Shown piece after piece: positions 44,154 to 52,114 of a stretch of 64,000 bases of DNA. The notes under the pieces are model-generated. The model was not told the DNA's origin. It worked only from the letters and a program-made list of their open reading frames with translations, and did not search any database. Position 1 is the stretch's first letter, and each line of letters opens with the position of its first letter. Source of the DNA: Lachnoclostridium phytofermentans ISDg (GTDB lineage Bacteria; Bacillota; Clostridia; Lachnospirales; Lachnospiraceae); the NCBI RefSeq assembly GCF_000018685.1, contig NC_010001.1:2930001-2994000 (forward strand). The letters run 5' to 3'. Made by a program: the position numbers and the translations under genes.

Positions 44154-44457
44154 GGGCTTTCGTCTATTGTGGATTAAGCTACAGATTAAAAACACAAGGT
44201 TATTTCGTATTCCCTTTCCAATCCCCTTGTTTATCTTTCAAGAATTATTGGACTGTTTTCTGGATTTACTGACCGTTGCATGTTTTTTTGTACCGAAAGT
44301 ACCTGATTCGAATTCATCCTCCCGAATCACCATCTATTCCGTAAAAACACTTGTTATTATGGTAATGAAACTGCTGACTTCTTTAACAGAGGGTGAACCC
44401 TATGATCTCGTCGATGTTACAACTGACAAAGTAAAGGTTTTAATTAAGATCAGGTAA
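44143..44457 (+). CDS. Hypothetical protein in the DUF2089/YvlD operon
   Basis: This 104-residue protein has a hydrophobic, Phe-rich middle (FRIPFPIPLFIFQELLDCFLDLL) and a charged C-terminus ending in VLIKIR. It starts inside the previous gene and ends 22 bp before the next, so it is in the operon. The C-terminal VDVTTDKVKVLIKIR resembles the end of the preceding SHOCT protein (VEAWDESHKAMVKVRVYVD), suggesting a related fold. I do not recognise a family. Confidence 0.6.
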   Translation: MSIKGFRLLWIKLQIKNTRLFRIPFPIPLFIFQELLDCFLDLLTVACFFVPKVPDSNSSSRITIYSVKTLVIMVMKLLTSLTEGEPYDLVDVTTDKVKVLIKIR

Positions 44458-44479
44458 AACATGTCCATAGGAGGTAAAA

Positions 44480-44827
44480 ATGACGAAACTGTTCATGAAA
44501 TATATATCTATCATACTAACGATATATCTACTGTCATTTGCATTGCATACAATTCAAATCGGCAGTATCCCGTCACTTCTAATCATGGGGTTGGTGCTGT
44601 TAGTGGTGAATCTTGTATTAAAGCCAATTCTACTGTTGATTACACTACCATTCAGCCTGCTGACCTTAGGATTTTTCAGCTTAATTGTAAACGCTTGGAC
44701 AATTATGATTGCAGATTATTTCGTAACAAACATAAGCATGGGTGGCTTTCTTAATTCACTGCTTGCTGCCTTTTTCATCGTTATCTTTAATCATTTACTC
44801 AAGGATATGAATAAGGTATCAAATTAA
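44480..44827 (+). CDS. YvlD/phage-holin-family-4 membrane protein
   Basis: The protein has 115 residues and about four membrane segments. The NLVLKPILLLITLPFSLLTLGFFSLIVNAW region is the hallmark of the YvlD family, cut here to its core LKPILLLITLPF and TLGFFSLIVNAW. Despite the holin label these are chromosomal membrane proteins often linked to envelope-stress operons, and this position after a SHOCT/YvlB-like gene fits that. GGAGG precedes the ATG. A bidirectional terminator follows after about 80 bp. Confidence 0.85.
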   Translation: MTKLFMKYISIILTIYLLSFALHTIQIGSIPSLLIMGLVLLVVNLVLKPILLLITLPFSLLTLGFFSLIVNAWTIMIADYFVTNISMGGFLNSLLAAFFIVIFNHLLKDMNKVSN

Positions 44828-44906
44828 TTAGTTACAAATATTAAATGTGCCTGTAATATCATACTATTCTATCAAATTCCTATATTGTGGCTCCTAACAT
44901 ACAACA

Positions 44907-44940
44907 AACCCACTGCAATGACGTAGTGGGTTGTTTGCTT
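44907..44940. terminator. Bidirectional terminator after the YvlD gene
   Basis: AACCCACT (44907-44914) pairs with AGTGGGTT (44926-44933), followed by GTTTGCTT on the plus strand. It lies between convergent genes. Confidence 0.75.
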
Positions 44941-44983
44941 GCCTGAAAGAGGCTTATGATATTACTTCAGTTATGGACCGAAG

Positions 44984-45700
44984 TTAATTATTCTGTGTAA
45001 ATAAATATGTTCCAATTCCTACCGCTATCGTAAGATTTAGAGAATCCACTTCTTCTGATTGCGGTATGATGATGCTGGTTCCTACCGACAGATAAGAATC
45101 ATCTAGCCCCGTAGCTTCATTTCCAAATACTAAAGAAAAAAGCTTTGGTTTGGGGCAATCATTAATCGTTAGAGGTTTTTTCCCATTCAACATAAACGTA
45201 AAAATTTCGTGATTTGGATTTTGTTTCTGATACTCTGAAAAACTTTCAAAATACTGATGTCGTAATCGAAATAATGCCCCCATAGAGGAACGTACAACCT
45301 TAGGATTAAAAACATCTGCCCCAGGTTCGATAAACGATACATCATGGATTCCAAAGCCAACAGCTGTTCTTAGTATCGTTCCTAAGTTCCCCATATTACT
45401 TGGATTTACTAATACAATTTGAGATTTTGTAGCATCTACTGTACAGGAATACTTTTCAAATACCCCCACTACGAAAACATTCTCTTTATCACTAACCTTT
45501 GCTATTGTTTTATCCCCTTGAAGTACTGGAATATGGTTTTCTTTGCATATCGCTTCCAAATGTTCTCTATCTGTAAACGTGCTATGAATATATACTCCCT
45601 TAACAATATCAGGTCTACTCTTAATCATTTCTATGGTTGGAAAAGCTCCTAATGTATAGGAATACTCAAAGCTTTTCTTATATGGTTTAATTGGTTCCAT
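44984..45700 (-). CDS. SpoU/TrmH-family RNA 2'-O-ribose methyltransferase
   Basis: This 238-residue SPOUT methyltransferase uses SAM to methylate a ribose in rRNA or tRNA. The three family motifs are present: NPSNMGNLGTILRTA (motif 1), LVFGNEATGLDD (motif 2) and VDSLNLTIAVGIGTYL (motif 3). It has a short N-terminal region of about 85 residues before the catalytic knot. The target nucleotide cannot be read. GGGAAAAAG precedes the ATG; the gene is monocistronic. Confidence 0.9.
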   Translation of the reverse strand: MEPIKPYKKSFEYSYTLGAFPTIEMIKSRPDIVKGVYIHSTFTDREHLEAICKENHIPVLQGDKTIAKVSDKENVFVVGVFEKYSCTVDATKSQIVLVNPSNMGNLGTILRTAVGFGIHDVSFIEPGADVFNPKVVRSSMGALFRLRHQYFESFSEYQKQNPNHEIFTFMLNGKKPLTINDCPKPKLFSLVFGNEATGLDDSYLSVGTSIIIPQSEEVDSLNLTIAVGIGTYLFTQNN

Positions 45701-45783
45701 CTTTTTCCCTTTCTGCTTGTCCTATCCTCTTCTTATTATAACTAAGAATTTATAACTTGTACACTCTTTCTCTTAAGTTTAGT

Positions 45784-46674
45784 TTAATGACGGAAATCAC
45801 TAATTGGTTTTGGTCCACGAATAACACGCCGAACGGAGCGATAAATTCCTTCTTCGTCTGCTTCCATTCTCCACTGTACTACCATAATCTCATTATTCAC
45901 AATCTCAATTCCATTAATCCCTTTTGTATGAATGCAACATCCGCTATTAAAATACGAAACTTCTCCTGGTTTCGGGAATTTTAGACGATGTGTATGACCA
46001 CATACTAAAATCACCTTGTGCTTTCGGATCCAATCGTTATAGTTTTTTTCAACTTTATGTCTTTTATAGATGTTTTTCGCAGGACTAGATGGATTTTTAA
46101 AACCGACAAGATGCATAAATCTCCAAAAATAGCGCAAGAAAAACATATTGATATACCAAAGTTGATCATTCATTAAATCACCTTGGTGACCATGAACAAT
46201 CAATATCTTTTGCTTCGAATGTTTTTCTCGCAATAGAAGTGATTCGATAGGTTTTAAGTTTGGAAATAACTTCTGTCTATTCCCTAGGTATTCATCATAA
46301 AAGTAATAATAACTCTTCGCAACATAGAACGGATTTCTTAAAAAGATGTTATGATTTCCATATAACATAATCATTCTATTATTATTATAAAATTTCTTCA
46401 ACTCGGTAAACACATCCGTATGAGCTGCCCGTATGGTTTGAAACTTTGGATGCTCCCATAATTCATCACCATCTCCTGCCTCAATGTACGTATAGCCTTC
46501 TTTATAATAATGCTTTAATGCCGATACCATTATACTTTGATTTCTTGCAAATTCATCAGAGATAGAATCATCTCCACGATGGATATCACTAAAAATAATA
46601 ATCTTTGAATTTTTATCAAAACTCATTACATTGGCATGTTGATATGCTTTCGTTAGTCTCTTATTCGTTTGCAT
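45784..46674 (-). CDS. Calcineurin-like metallophosphoesterase
   Basis: This 296-residue protein has the full two-metal phosphoesterase motif set: FSDIHRGDD (about 28-36), a GDGDELWE block near 67, YGNHNIF near 103, VHGHQGD near 160 and CGHTHRLKFP near 226. It resembles the LpxH/UDP-diacylglucosamine-like branch in size but no lipid A pathway is expected here, so the substrate is open. GGAGTGAGAAA precedes the ATG. A GAATACTAGTATTC palindrome lies in its upstream region at 46696-46709. Confidence 0.85.
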   Translation of the reverse strand: MQTNKRLTKAYQHANVMSFDKNSKIIIFSDIHRGDDSISDEFARNQSIMVSALKHYYKEGYTYIEAGDGDELWEHPKFQTIRAAHTDVFTELKKFYNNNRMIMLYGNHNIFLRNPFYVAKSYYYFYDEYLGNRQKLFPNLKPIESLLLREKHSKQKILIVHGHQGDLMNDQLWYINMFFLRYFWRFMHLVGFKNPSSPAKNIYKRHKVEKNYNDWIRKHKVILVCGHTHRLKFPKPGEVSYFNSGCCIHTKGINGIEIVNNEIMVVQWRMEADEEGIYRSVRRVIRGPKPISDFRH

Positions 46675-46734
46675 TTTCTCACTCCTTTAACTTTTGAATA
46701 CTAGTATTCCCAAAATGGAAAATAAAAAACAAAT

Positions 46735-46796
46735 GGAAAGTATACTTGACATTTCATAATCAATATGATATTTTTAAAATGTAAAGTATACTTTCC
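46735..46796. promoter_or_regulatory. 20-bp inverted repeat bracketing the XRE promoter
   Basis: GGAAAGTATACTTGACATTT (46735-46754) and its reverse complement at 46777-46796 differ at one position. Each arm contains the palindrome AAGTATACTT. The left arm includes the -35 and the right arm follows the -10. This is a strong autoregulation operator candidate and also faces the divergent phosphoesterase gene. Confidence 0.75.
46746..46774 (+). promoter_or_regulatory. Promoter of the XRE regulator gene
   Basis: TTGACA (46746-46751) and TATTTT (46769-46774) are 17 bases apart, between the two operator arms. Confidence 0.7.
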
Positions 46797-46817
46797 ATAA
46801 GCAGAAAGGAGTAGGTT

Positions 46818-47018
46818 TTGAAAAATCGTTTGGAAGAAATCAGAAAACTACACGGAATAAAACAAGAAGAGTTAGCAAATATTCTTGAAGTTTCAAGACA
46901 AACCATTGGCTCCTTAGAGAATGGCCGCTACAATCCTTCCATATTATTAGCATTTAAAATAGCTCGTTATTTTAATATGAGGATTGAAGATATTTTTATT
47001 TATGAGGATGAAGTGTGA
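46818..47018 (+). CDS. XRE-family regulator (Cro/CI type)
   Basis: This 66-residue protein is almost only a helix-turn-helix: KQEELANILEVSRQTIGSLENGRYNPSILLAFKIARYF, cut here to its core QEELANILEVSRQTIGSLE. It is typical of the short YgzD/YvaO-like XRE proteins. The start is TTG, directly after GAAAGGAGTAGGTTT; no in-frame ATG exists nearby. It sits with a small membrane-protein gene 44 bp downstream, a common pairing, and is likely self-regulated through the flanking inverted repeat. Confidence 0.88.
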   Translation: MKNRLEEIRKLHGIKQEELANILEVSRQTIGSLENGRYNPSILLAFKIARYFNMRIEDIFIYEDEV

Positions 47019-47062
47019 ACGAAATTTAATTGCGCAAATGAAGTTCAGAAATGGAGGCAAAA

Positions 47063-47500
47063 ATGAAATCAAGAAGTATCGCAAAAAATGGGATTTTTAT
47101 TGCATTCAGTATCATGTTGTTAATCGCAAGCGTATTTTTACTAATAAAATATCCCGATGCAAAGGGTATGCTACAAACCTTACCATTTATCTTAATTGGC
47201 ATCGGCAGCGGAATCCTAGGTACTAATATTGGTATTGTGGTTCAACAACATATTTTTAAGAAAAATCCAAACGCTCATAAAAAGTTCAAAATTGAAGAAA
47301 ATGATGAGCGTAATATCCAATTAAATCAATATTCAAAAGCAAAAGCTTACGATGCTACTATTTATCTATATAGTGCTCTCATGCTTTACTTTGCATTAAT
47401 TGGGGCAAAACTTATCTTATTACTACCTCTTGTTGGATGTTATCTTATTAGTATCGTGATCCGTATGTACCATCTTTATCAATGTCAGAAGAAGATGTAA
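47063..47500 (+). CDS. Membrane protein partner of the XRE regulator
   Basis: From the ATG at 47063 (GGAGGCAAAA upstream) the protein has 145 residues and about four membrane segments (IFIAFSIMLLIASVFLLI, LPFILIGIGSGILGTNIGIV, YLYSALMLYFALIGAKL, LPLVGCYLISIVI). A charged ENDERNI motif lies between the second and third segment, as in the DUF2178-like proteins that accompany small XRE regulators. The function is unknown; the pair may sense membrane state. Confidence 0.75.
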   Translation: MKSRSIAKNGIFIAFSIMLLIASVFLLIKYPDAKGMLQTLPFILIGIGSGILGTNIGIVVQQHIFKKNPNAHKKFKIEENDERNIQLNQYSKAKAYDATIYLYSALMLYFALIGAKLILLLPLVGCYLISIVIRMYHLYQCQKKM

Positions 47501-47547
47501 CAACAATGAACACGTTTATTAACTTTTATTAACAAGAGCAAAAAAGA

Positions 47548-47593
47548 GTGGAGAAAAAACATTCAAAGTCACTTTTGAATATTTCTTCTCCAC
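47548..47593. terminator. Hairpin terminator between convergent genes
   Basis: GTGGAGAA (47548-47555) pairs with TTCTCCAC (47586-47593), with an inner ATTCAAA/TTTTGAAT stem. It is A-rich on the left and suits both strands. Confidence 0.65.
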
Positions 47594-47633
47594 CCTACCT
47601 CTTCTTCACTCTGCCTTTTCTTCACTCTACCAC

Positions 47634-48220
47634 TTATCCACACTTTTCGATTAACTCTAAATGATGCTCTTTAATAAATTCATGAGCTTCTTCTAAAAAA
47701 TGCTCTATGCTTACCTTATGCTTATAAAGTTCTTTTATATGAGTCATTACTGGGATTCCCTCTATTTTTTGAACATAGAATTGTTCATAAGCCTTCTGAG
47801 GAATCGGTACTATCTCTTGAAGCATTGGCTCATTTAAAGTCTGATCTACAATCAATTCTTCCAAAAACCATAAAGTTTCCGGATGCATCGGCTCAACACC
47901 TTCTGGGAATCCATGCATCTGCTTCCATTTTTCATAAAATACGAAATGGTTGATCTCATGAATCGCTGATTCAGTTCTTCATGACGTAAGCTTAATTCTC
48001 TTAACACGATTGGTTCCACAATATTATATATCTCATTTCTTGTCATCGTATCCTCTATCTTACCACGCAAAGTGGGGAATAGTTCATAGACACCTTCCGA
48101 AAAAGGTCGGCTCTTATTTTTCGCCAAAAACTCCGGATCTAGAAATCTCGCTATAAAACTAACATTCAACAAAGGATCAATCATTTTAACCGTAATATGT
48201 GGTACCATTTTATTTCCCAT
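47634..48220 (-). pseudogene. Frameshifted gene for a putative HExxH metalloprotein
   Basis: Two overlapping frames make one protein family-like sequence. The first frame runs from the ATG at 48220 (AAGGGGTAAGAAC upstream) through ELSLRHEE to about 47970. The second continues from TESAIHEINHFVFYEKW to the stop at 47634. The reading frame must slip by -1 near 47970-47980. The zinc-protease-like HEINH motif lies just after the slip. Without the slip the product ends in an unrelated tail at 47852. It is probably a decayed gene of about 195 residues; a sequencing error or programmed slip is possible. Confidence 0.7.
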
Positions 48221-48264
48221 GTTCTTACCCCTTCCCGAAATTATTACATTGTTCATGAAAGTAG

Positions 48265-49665
48265 CTAATCTAAGAAACTAATTCTCATATTAAGAATATA
48301 ATAATCACCTACCTCGCGCAAAGCATGGTATTCATAATTAAATGTTCCGTAATAACCAAGCAATTTTGCTACTCCACGAGCAATCTCTGATACCGAACCA
48401 GCATCTTTTTGTGGGTACATAAGACTAATCCATTCTTCTCCCTGTTGATAACGCTTTACATATTCTTTGCTATAATCCTTCCAAGTTTTTAGAAGATTTC
48501 CGTTTTTTTGGTATTCCTTGATTAGTTTTTCATCTTCTAAATCTTTTACCTCTTGTGTATAAAGATCCTTCATCGTTAAGAACTTTGTAGCATTACAGCT
48601 TGGATAGTCTTTCTCATTCCACTTATGTCGTAAAGACTTCATTTGCTTATCATCTAATAGAAAATAAGTATAAAGTACCCTACCTTCCTTGTCTGGGACA
48701 GGATCATCCCAAGTACTGTCTACATGATACCAGCCATCCTCTAGCTTTACCATATTCCATGCATGAGAGACGCCGCCACCTGTTCCTACAACAAAACGGT
48801 TTTCAATGGATAAGTAATTCATGAATAGCTCAAATGTTTCTGCATATCCTTGACATACCGCCTTACCATCAAACAAAACTCCTTCTGGATGATATGATCT
48901 GTTAGAATACTCAAAATATTCTGTATGTAAAACCAAATAGTCATGTACAAAACGAATCTTTTCTACCACAGTCATATGGCTTGTAATATTCTCTGCTAAG
49001 ATTAGCTGAATTTTATTTATGACCTCTTTTTCCATTTTAGTTAGCTTACGATAATCGCTTGAAGTATAAATTGTGCAGTAAGAATAATATGACTGATTAC
49101 CTACCGTAGCGGTGATTACAACATTTCCCTTTGCTAGAAACTTCACTTTACCATTCTTCGTAACAGTCGCAACCTTTTCATTAGAGGATGTCCAAGCTAC
49201 TTTCTTTGTCGTTCCAGAAACTGTTAATGTTGTTTCATTATTAATCACGCCAAGATAACTATTACAGCTTAATACTGGTCGCTCCACTGTTACTTTACAG
49301 GTATATGTCTTTCCTAAAACTTTAGCACTAACTGTTGTTGTTCCCTTTTTTACTCCTTTAACATAACCACTGGAGCTCACTGTTGCAATCTTTTTATCTT
49401 TAACGCTCCATGTCACCTTTTCCTTTGTCCCATTTATCGTTAGTTTTGTTTTATCTCCCACTATCACATTTATGGAGTTCTTCGATAGTTTAATCTCTTC
49501 CGTGGTTTTTGCAAACACATATTCTGATTCAAAACACCGAAATGGAAGGTTCGAAGCAATGATACAAGATAGGATTAGAAACAAAGGGAATATCAATAAT
49601 TTTTTTCTGTTTTTGCATAGACTACTTTGAAAGATTCTATGCCATTTCTTAATAGTACTTTCCAT
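48265..49665 (-). CDS. Secreted Big_2-domain transglutaminase-like protein
   Basis: The protein has 466 residues. A long N-terminus with one hydrophobic segment (about 22-40) acts as signal or anchor. Two Ig-like Big_2 domains follow (about 57-128 and 130-205; motifs KIATVSSSGYVKG and KVATVTKNGKVKF). The C-terminal transglutaminase-like domain has Cys271 in GKAVCQGYAETF, His301 in SHAWNMV and Asp in HVDSTWDDP near 316. It likely acts on cell-surface protein or peptidoglycan. It starts 45 bp upstream of the frameshifted HExxH gene. Confidence 0.87.
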   Translation of the reverse strand: MESTIKKWHRIFQSSLCKNRKKLLIFPLFLILSCIIASNLPFRCFESEYVFAKTTEEIKLSKNSINVIVGDKTKLTINGTKEKVTWSVKDKKIATVSSSGYVKGVKKGTTTVSAKVLGKTYTCKVTVERPVLSCNSYLGVINNETTLTVSGTTKKVAWTSSNEKVATVTKNGKVKFLAKGNVVITATVGNQSYYSYCTIYTSSDYRKLTKMEKEVINKIQLILAENITSHMTVVEKIRFVHDYLVLHTEYFEYSNRSYHPEGVLFDGKAVCQGYAETFELFMNYLSIENRFVVGTGGGVSHAWNMVKLEDGWYHVDSTWDDPVPDKEGRVLYTYFLLDDKQMKSLRHKWNEKDYPSCNATKFLTMKDLYTQEVKDLEDEKLIKEYQKNGNLLKTWKDYSKEYVKRYQQGEEWISLMYPQKDAGSVSEIARGVAKLLGYYGTFNYEYHALREVGDYYILNMRISFLD

Positions 49666-49862
49666 TACAATCCCACCTTTCTGTAAATATTTATCGTAAG
49701 TATTATTAGATTCTGTAATGATTTAAATAATGTATTACGAACTTTCTGTAATCATCTATCGTAATGTATTACTAGCTTTATTTTATCCTAAGTATAACTT
49801 TATGTCTATCTTAATCGACTCTGTGTCGTTTAGATGCAAGAATATATGCCTATCATTCATAG
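49666..49862. other. Gap without a gene upstream of the Big_2 protein
   Basis: This is the left part of the 589-bp gap 49666-50254. It contains imperfect repeats of TTTCTGTAAT and TATCGTAA-TATTA text. No open frame looks coding. Confidence 0.5.
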
Positions 49863-49977
49863 TATAACTCACCTCTCAGTACAAGTACATCGCGTCTCCC
49901 AGTACAAGTATAATGCATCCCTCATTACAAGTATAACGCACCTCTTATTTCAAGGACAACGAATCTCTTATCCAAAC
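49863..49977. repeat. Five 23-bp tandem repeats
   Basis: Units start at 49863, 49886, 49909, 49932 and 49955, with the pattern TATAACGCACCTCTCAGTAC then AAG. The last unit is the most diverged. The period is exact in all five. Confidence 0.92.
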
Positions 49978-50029
49978 ACTTTATATTACTATTCATTTTA
50001 AGTACGATATAATTATGTACCTATGTTGA

Positions 50030-50090
50030 AAGAGACAGAAGTGATAACAAAAAAACTTTTATGTTTTATTTGTTATCACTTCTGTCTCTT
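50030..50090. repeat. 22-bp perfect inverted repeat downstream of the ABC exporter operon
   Basis: Arms at 50030-50051 and 50069-50090 are exact reverse complements, beginning AAGAGACAGAAGTGATAACA. The loop is 17 bases with a T7 run on the minus strand. It may end the ABC transcript but lacks a T-run after the stem; a mobile-element relic is an alternative. Confidence 0.8.
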
Positions 50091-50254
50091 ATAATAGTTA
50101 GTAAATCATAGAAAAGAATCTTCTTTATATTTCATTATCATTGCTTCACTTATTATAAATGTATCTATGTCTATTTACTATAAATACCTACCTATGATCA
50201 AGCAAGTATGGTTTGTAAACTCTCTTATTTCTAATCATTATTTCTTTTCCCTCA

Positions 50255-52114
50255 CTAAGAAGCAGCAAACTGGCTCTCATATAACTCTTTATAAAAGCCC
50301 TTCTTTGCTAAAAGTTCCTCATGACTACCTTGTTCTATAATATTTCCATTTTTCATTACAAGAATAACATCTGCATTTTGTATTGTTGATAATCGATGAG
50401 CAACGATAAAAGTTGTTCTTCCCTGCATCAGTTTCTGGAAAGCACTTTGTATCTTAACCTCTGTTCTCGTATCAATTGAGGACGTAGCTTCATCAAGGAT
50501 TAGGATAGGTGGCACACTAAGCATTACTCTAGAAATACAAAGAAGCTGTTTTTGCCCCTGAGATAGCATACCGCCGTCTTCTCCTATGACAGTATCGTAA
50601 CCCTTTGGCAACCTTTTAATAAAGGAATGCGCATGAGCCTCCTTCGCGGCACTGATTACTTCTTCCCTGGTTGCATCTTCTTTTCCCATCTTTATATTTT
50701 CGAGAATTGTTCCAGCCTTTAACCAAGTATCCTGTAAAACCATACCATAGCTTTCGCGAAGACTGTTCCTCGTTATATTCCTAATTTCCTCACCCTCAAC
50801 CAAGATAGCTCCATGATCTACTTCATAAAAACGCATTAATAAATTTATGATTGTTGTCTTTCCACACCCCGTTGGTCCAACAATAGCTATCTTTTGCCCC
50901 GGATGAATTTTTAGGTTTAGGTTTTCAATCAACTTTTTCGATTTATCGTAAGAGAAATTGACCTCATTGCATACCACGTTGCCTTTTACATCTGTTAATA
51001 TCACCGCATTTTTACTATCTGGGATTTCAACGGGTTCTTCTAATAATTCAAAGATACGTGCGGCACAAGCGATTGCATTCTGCAGTTCCGTAATAACTCC
51101 TGAGATTTCATTAAATGGTTTCGTATATTGATTGGAGTAACTTAAGAAGCTGGATAATGCACCTACCGTCATAGTTCCTCTGATTACCGCAAACGCTCCC
51201 GTTAGTCCTACCCCTGCATAAACCACTGCATTTATAAATCTTGTAGCTGGATTTGTTATCGAGGAATAAAAGATTGCACGCAAAGAGTACTTCTCTAACC
51301 GTTCATTTACTTCATCAAATCGCTTAATGACCTCTTCTTCTTGATTATATGCCTTTACTACTTTCTCATTACCTAACATCTCATCAATCAGGGTAGTTTG
51401 CTCTCCTCGTGTCCTTGATTGTGCCTGAAACATAGCGTAGGTTCTCTTTGCTATAAAATTTGCCACAAAGAGTGAGATTGGAGTTAGTAAGACAACAAAT
51501 AGCGTAATACCAATATTTAAACGAAGCATAAAGAATAATGTTCCGATGATTGTCATAATTCCTGTAAAAACTTGAGTAAACCCCATAAGAAGTCCATCTG
51601 CAAATTGTTCGACATCCGCAATCATTCGGCTGACAATCTCACCGGATGGATGAGAATCTAAATATTTTAGCGGTAAGACTTCAATTTTCTCAAAAGCTTC
51701 CTCACGAATATCTCTAACAACCTCATATGTCACCTTATTATTTAAAATACTCATGAACCACTGGGCAACAGCGGTGACTCCAACAATAATTGCAACTCGT
51801 AACAAAATATCACGTATTACAGGAAAATTCACACTGCCATAAACAATTTCATCAATTGCTTTTCCTATTTCAATCGGTACATAAAGTGTTAAAGCAACTG
51901 TGATAAGCGCCAGTATTAATGAAATAAGAAGAAAAATCCAATAGCGCTTTACATATCTTAAAACCTTTCTAATCGCTTGTTTTTGTGTAGTTTTCTTCTT
52001 TTCCATGGGATCGGTAGCTTTTCTGGTTTTATTCGTTTCCATCAAATCTGAAGTTTTTCTGGTTCTCTTCTTTTCCATAGAATCAGTAGCCTTTCTGTTT
52101 TTCTTCACATTCAT
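50255..52114 (-). CDS. Heterodimeric ABC exporter, subunit with canonical ATPase site
   Basis: This 619-residue half-transporter has six membrane segments (about 60-340) and a C-terminal ATPase with Walker A GPTGCGKTT, signature LSQGQKQ, Walker B ILILDEATSSID with catalytic Glu, and switch His in IVAHRLS. It pairs with the upstream subunit to export drugs, peptides or lipids. Its cytoplasmic N-terminus has three 12-residue repeats (7-42) of the type RKATDPMEKKKT. The start codon overlaps the upstream gene's stop by 4 bp. Confidence 0.92.
   Translation of the reverse strand: MNVKKNRKATDSMEKKRTRKTSDLMETNKTRKATDPMEKKKTTQKQAIRKVLRYVKRYWIFLLISLILALITVALTLYVPIEIGKAIDEIVYGSVNFPVIRDILLRVAIIVGVTAVAQWFMSILNNKVTYEVVRDIREEAFEKIEVLPLKYLDSHPSGEIVSRMIADVEQFADGLLMGFTQVFTGIMTIIGTLFFMLRLNIGITLFVVLLTPISLFVANFIAKRTYAMFQAQSRTRGEQTTLIDEMLGNEKVVKAYNQEEEVIKRFDEVNERLEKYSLRAIFYSSITNPATRFINAVVYAGVGLTGAFAVIRGTMTVGALSSFLSYSNQYTKPFNEISGVITELQNAIACAARIFELLEEPVEIPDSKNAVILTDVKGNVVCNEVNFSYDKSKKLIENLNLKIHPGQKIAIVGPTGCGKTTIINLLMRFYEVDHGAILVEGEEIRNITRNSLRESYGMVLQDTWLKAGTILENIKMGKEDATREEVISAAKEAHAHSFIKRLPKGYDTVIGEDGGMLSQGQKQLLCISRVMLSVPPILILDEATSSIDTRTEVKIQSAFQKLMQGRTTFIVAHRLSTIQNADVILVMKNGNIIEQGSHEELLAKKGFYKELYESQFAAS
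51989..52096 (-). repeat. Three 36-bp repeats in the ABC exporter gene
   Basis: The units encode RKATDSMEKKRT, RKTSDLMETNKT and RKATDPMEKKKT at residues 7-42. They extend a highly charged N-terminal tail ahead of the first membrane segment. Confidence 0.85.

Noticed and set aside
44461..44754. Overlapping 97-codon frame inside the YvlD gene
   Set aside because: It is a shadow of the YvlD gene in another frame, without homology or a ribosome site of its own.
44480..44827. Phage remnant because of the holin-family label
   Set aside because: The gene sits in a YvlD-type chromosomal operon, and no other phage gene or attachment site is seen.
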